Positions 62,481 to 64,000 of a DNA stretch of 64,000 nucleotides are shown piece after piece (position 1 is the stretch's first letter; the number at the start of each line of letters is the position of its first letter). The translations under genes were made by a program, and so were the position numbers. This stretch comes from Membranipora membranacea (taxonomy: Eukaryota; Bryozoa; Gymnolaemata; Cheilostomatida; Membraniporidae), in NCBI GenBank assembly GCA_914767715.1, contig OU612068.1:31062001-31126000 (forward strand). The letters are read 5' to 3'. Below the pieces are notes generated by a model. That model was not told the DNA's origin. It searched no databases and saw only the letters and a list, made by a program, of their open reading frames with translations.

Positions 62481-64000
62481 ATACGCAACGGGAACCAGAA
62501 TATGGACAGTAACCAAAAGCCAAAATATTGTATATGCTGCGGGAATAAACACAGCAAATGAACAAAGTCTTGACTTCATCATCTAATGACCGAGTGGATG
62601 AATTAAACCCACACTTACACAATGCTTAATAGCCTCAATAATATCAGCTGACCAGTTTTGTAAGTCACAAGATAGCGTTGTTGGGAGTTCTCATTATTAG
62701 AAAGTTAAACATGTGGCTTTTTAATTGAGACTACAGCCAGAGTTTGATGAGTGATATAAGGAATTCATTACTTGTAGCATCTGACTGCTTACTAGCAAAT
62801 TGCAGCTCTGTATTTGTTTATTACATCCCCGTCACCCTGCAACGTAACCAGTGGATCGGGAGCAACTCCGAATGCAGGCAAATGGACCAAACTTGATCGA
62901 GCTATGGCGGCACAATCTATCATTTTCCACAGGATGTGAAACCTTGGAGAAATTACAAGCAGCTTTCTAGCTATTCACATGTTCAGGGTTGTGAGTAGAA
63001 AAAATATCATTTGGGGATCAATTTATGAAAGTTGGTGATTTTTAACACTAATAGTTCTTTTCTTTTGAGTGCGGCAATAAAAGTTACCCCTAGGCAGTTG
63101 TAAGAGGCCCCTGTTTGGGATACAAACAGTTTTTTGACAAATGCACTGAGGTATTAGTTATAGTTATCAATAAACGAATAGGATCAAATGAGTGCCAGAG
63201 CATTATTCACATAAAACCTCAACAGGTTATGACAGGTTATCTGTCCCATCGGAGAGAAGGAAATCCATAAATCATGCAAGAATTTGCTAAGTCATTGAAA
63301 TTGCGTGCCTATCACGAGCTTTAACATGGGAATATCTATGAGAAAATCATGTGACAACCACATCGGGGCGTATCATGTGTAGAAATCTATGTTACAGCAA
63401 AATACATCAGAGCAACAACAATTAAAACTTAGGAAGAATCTTGGATTTAGGACCAGAACTTGGAAAAATTCAAGGAAGAACAATCTGTGGTCATTTTTTA
63501 TCCATTTGTCATTCAGAGAAACTTCTGTTTCACTGCAGTCAAAAAATGTCCTTTGACAATAAAAACTCATCAAACACACATTATTTCTAAATCCACTGTC
63601 ATGTCCTGCTTGAGGGACGCTAGTTCTGATTCTAGTTCTTCCATCTCGAGTCTGATTGAAAGGGCATCAATGCTTACCCCAAAAATATTCACCACAAGTC
63701 TGAGTTTGAACTTTTGGACAAGCAGAGCAAGCATAGAGATGGAACGAACAAAGCCATTTAAGGAAGTTACTAATTGATGAATAATTCCCCTGGGAAATCA
63801 AACCTTGCCCATACAGATATGAACACCACCTTGATTAGCACACTAACCAGCTCACTAACTGGGGATTAATCTGGTACAAGTTTCCTGTCCACTCATCTCT
63901 GTCTCAGACTATCTGGCTCGACCAGCATCTAGTGCCCCTGCTGAGAGACACTTCATCGTTACAGTGAAGGCTTGCTGTACTATAAGGTGTGACTAGGGTC

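Larger units (their letters stand above)
60536..64000. other. Intergenic or upstream region with relics, no supported gene
   Basis: May contain unrecognised 5' exons of the seven-pass gene. Holds a coding-like relic (61617-62044), a C homopolymer near 62278-62291, an 18-bp minisatellite, and short frames up to 105 codons (63460-63777) without domain support. Confidence 0.5.

Noticed and set aside
63460-63777. 105-codon plus-strand frame
   Set aside because: Low-complexity Ser-rich composition, no recognisable domain, no splice partners; likely chance.
1-64000. CRISPR arrays, operons, ribosome-binding sites, rRNA
   Set aside because: None seen; the window is eukaryotic nuclear DNA.

Overview
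This is an AT-rich stretch of animal nuclear DNA. Nearly every gene is split by GT-AG introns of roughly 60-2000 bp. Several genes are animal-type: a DEG/ENaC channel, an aminergic-type class A GPCR, GNPTG and phytanoyl-CoA hydroxylase. Density is about one gene per 7 kb with mostly short introns. Single-exon GPCR duplication and short introns would suit an early-branching animal such as a placozoan or cnidarian. That placement is inference; nothing here identifies a species. I rebuilt exons by matching splice sites and checking reading phase; the spliced genes given as complete come out in frame from ATG to stop.

Layout. 1-9937 (-): cytosolic isoleucyl-tRNA synthetase, 23 coding exons, last part off the left edge. 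9938-12753: no gene seen. 12754-19995: a young, gene-less LTR retrotransposon (two long LTRs, primer-binding site, CAAA target duplication). 20374-24870 (-): an intact aminergic-type GPCR between two broken relatives, plus a stray duplicate of a peptidase exon. 25265-26772 (-): a small secreted protein with a DUF6973-like domain. 27682-37405 (-): a 17-exon M3-family oligopeptidase A-like protein that keeps the fold but has lost its zinc and catalytic residues; a truncated LINE lies in one intron. 37653-41174 (+): GNPTG, head to head with the peptidase across 247 bp. 43222-47368 (+): DEG/ENaC channel. 51177-53883 (+): peroxisomal phytanoyl-CoA hydroxylase. 55834-57288 (-): secreted cysteine-rich protein with a Pro-Thr-Arg tract. 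59302-60522 (-): seven-pass membrane protein, tentatively PRRT3/4-like. The rest is non-coding, with short repeats and one coding-like relic near 61.6-62.0 kb.

These are independent genes, not an operon or pathway cluster. The candidates for something new are the intact but catalytically dead M3 peptidase, the secreted DUF6973-like protein, the secreted Cys-rich protein, and the duplication history that joins the GPCR array to the peptidase gene.
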